This document shows, piece after piece, positions 63,615 to 64,000 of a stretch of 64,000 nucleotides of DNA (within the stretch, counting starts at the first letter, position 1; each line of letters starts with the position of its first letter). A program made the position numbers and the translations under genes. Origin of the DNA: Sorangium cellulosum So0157-2 (lineage in GTDB: Bacteria; Myxococcota_A; Polyangia; Polyangiales; Polyangiaceae); contig NC_021658.1 of assembly GCF_000418325.1 (NCBI RefSeq), positions 12,042,001 to 12,106,000 of the forward strand. Direction: 5' to 3'. The notes under the pieces were generated by a model. It had not been told where the DNA came from, searched no databases, and saw nothing but the letters and a program-made list of their open reading frames with translations.

Positions 63615-64000
63615 TCAACGCCCGGCCGATTTACGGAACGTGGCGCCGAGATCCCAGCCCTCGCCGCCCCCGGCGCGCGCGAGCGCGACGTCCGGCAGCA
63701 CGCCGCCAGCGATCCGGACCTCGGCGATCACGCCGAGGCGGAGCGTCGTGGTGAGCGAGCGCGGCGCGGCGGTGGGGGCGAGCCGCGGCGGGTGGCGGGC
63801 GAGGTCGAGCGCACGGGCGCGGTCGGCGGCGGTCGCGAGCGCGAGCAACGCGTGGAGAGGCCCGGGGCCGAGCGGGCGCACGAGCTCGATCGCGAGCGTC
63901 GCCTTGCCGCGGGCGCGGCGGCGCCCGAGCTCCGCGCGAGAGACGGGCTCTGCCGTGACCTCGTGCCCGGGGCGCGAGAGGATCGGCGCGACCGCCTCGG
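63615..64000 (-). CDS. partial unknown gene, 5' end beyond the window
   Basis: The frame is open leftward from the window edge to a stop at 63615, at least 127 codons. The visible part is Ala/Arg/Leu-rich with segments such as GKATLAIELVRPLGPGPLH and VIAEVRIAGGVLPDVALA, alternating beta-like strands. It includes APILSRPGHEVTAEPVSRAELG at its edge. No family recognised. Its start and function lie outside this window. Confidence 0.55.
   Translation of the reverse strand, partial: EAVAPILSRPGHEVTAEPVSRAELGRRRARGKATLAIELVRPLGPGPLHALLALATAADRARALDLARHPPRLAPTAAPRSLTTTLRLGVIAEVRIAGGVLPDVALARAGGGEGWDLGATFRKSAGR

Overview
The window is very GC-rich bacterial DNA (estimated by eye at about 70% or more), with long open frames on all six strands, so genes were chosen by protein family, start signals and non-overlap rather than by frame length. 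Four Hanks-type Ser/Thr kinases, many PEGA/TPR and TonB-like single-pass proteins, Cys-anchored lipoproteins with no other relatives I recognise, and the general gene style point to a myxobacterium, most likely a Polyangiales/Sorangium-type organism. That is an inference from gene content, not a database result. It looks like chromosome: housekeeping genes (uvrC, trpS, glmS, coaBC, rplM-rpsI, yebC, two tRNA-Ser) are scattered through it. There is no phage, integrase, intact IS element, CRISPR array or polyketide/NRPS cluster.

Layout. 0-10 kb: a secreted papain-fold (NlpC/P60-like) protein, then two divergent Ser/Thr kinases (the larger a kinase + degenerate cyclase-like + AAA + TPR regulator), a lipoprotein whose signal peptide is cut from its body by a frameshift in a 15-bp repeat, a zinc alcohol dehydrogenase and a small lipoprotein. 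10-17 kb: a coiled-coil membrane protein, a PEGA/TPR protein, a Pro/Ala-rich membrane protein, a 21-bp tandem array of 20 regular plus 4 irregular copies, and a third kinase. 17-23.3 kb: a tightly overlapping operon (MoxR ATPase, large membrane protein, ABC ATPase, ABC permease; each junction is a 4-bp ATGA/GTGA overlap).

23.5-35 kb: a lipoprotein, a coiled-coil protein, sulfur genes cysA and cysK, then envelope-glycan type genes (SDR epimerase, polyprenyl-phosphate glycosyltransferase, flippase-like protein, DUF2079 membrane protein) and a universal stress protein. 35-47.4 kb: ammonium channel, YebC, CPBP protease with CoaBC, DUF2007/zinc-ribbon protein, TrpRS, VanW-like protein, a fourth kinase and UvrC with a large acidic insert.

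47.4-51.2 kb is the least orderly part: long inverted repeats, a decayed amidohydrolase gene, a small winged-helix DNA-binding protein and more than 1 kb without a credible gene. 51-64 kb: a DUF2062-methyltransferase fusion, a TPR protein, a membrane-anchored M23 peptidase, the S9/L13 ribosomal operon with a clear promoter and terminator, two tRNA-Ser genes, an NtrY-like histidine kinase, GlmS, an MFS transporter, an RRM glycine-rich RNA-binding protein that appears frameshifted in its tail, and a partial unknown gene at the right edge.

Odd features worth attention are the 21-bp array, the repeat-borne frameshifts in two genes, the paired kinases with cyclase-like domains, the MoxR-ABC operon and several long perfect hairpins between genes.
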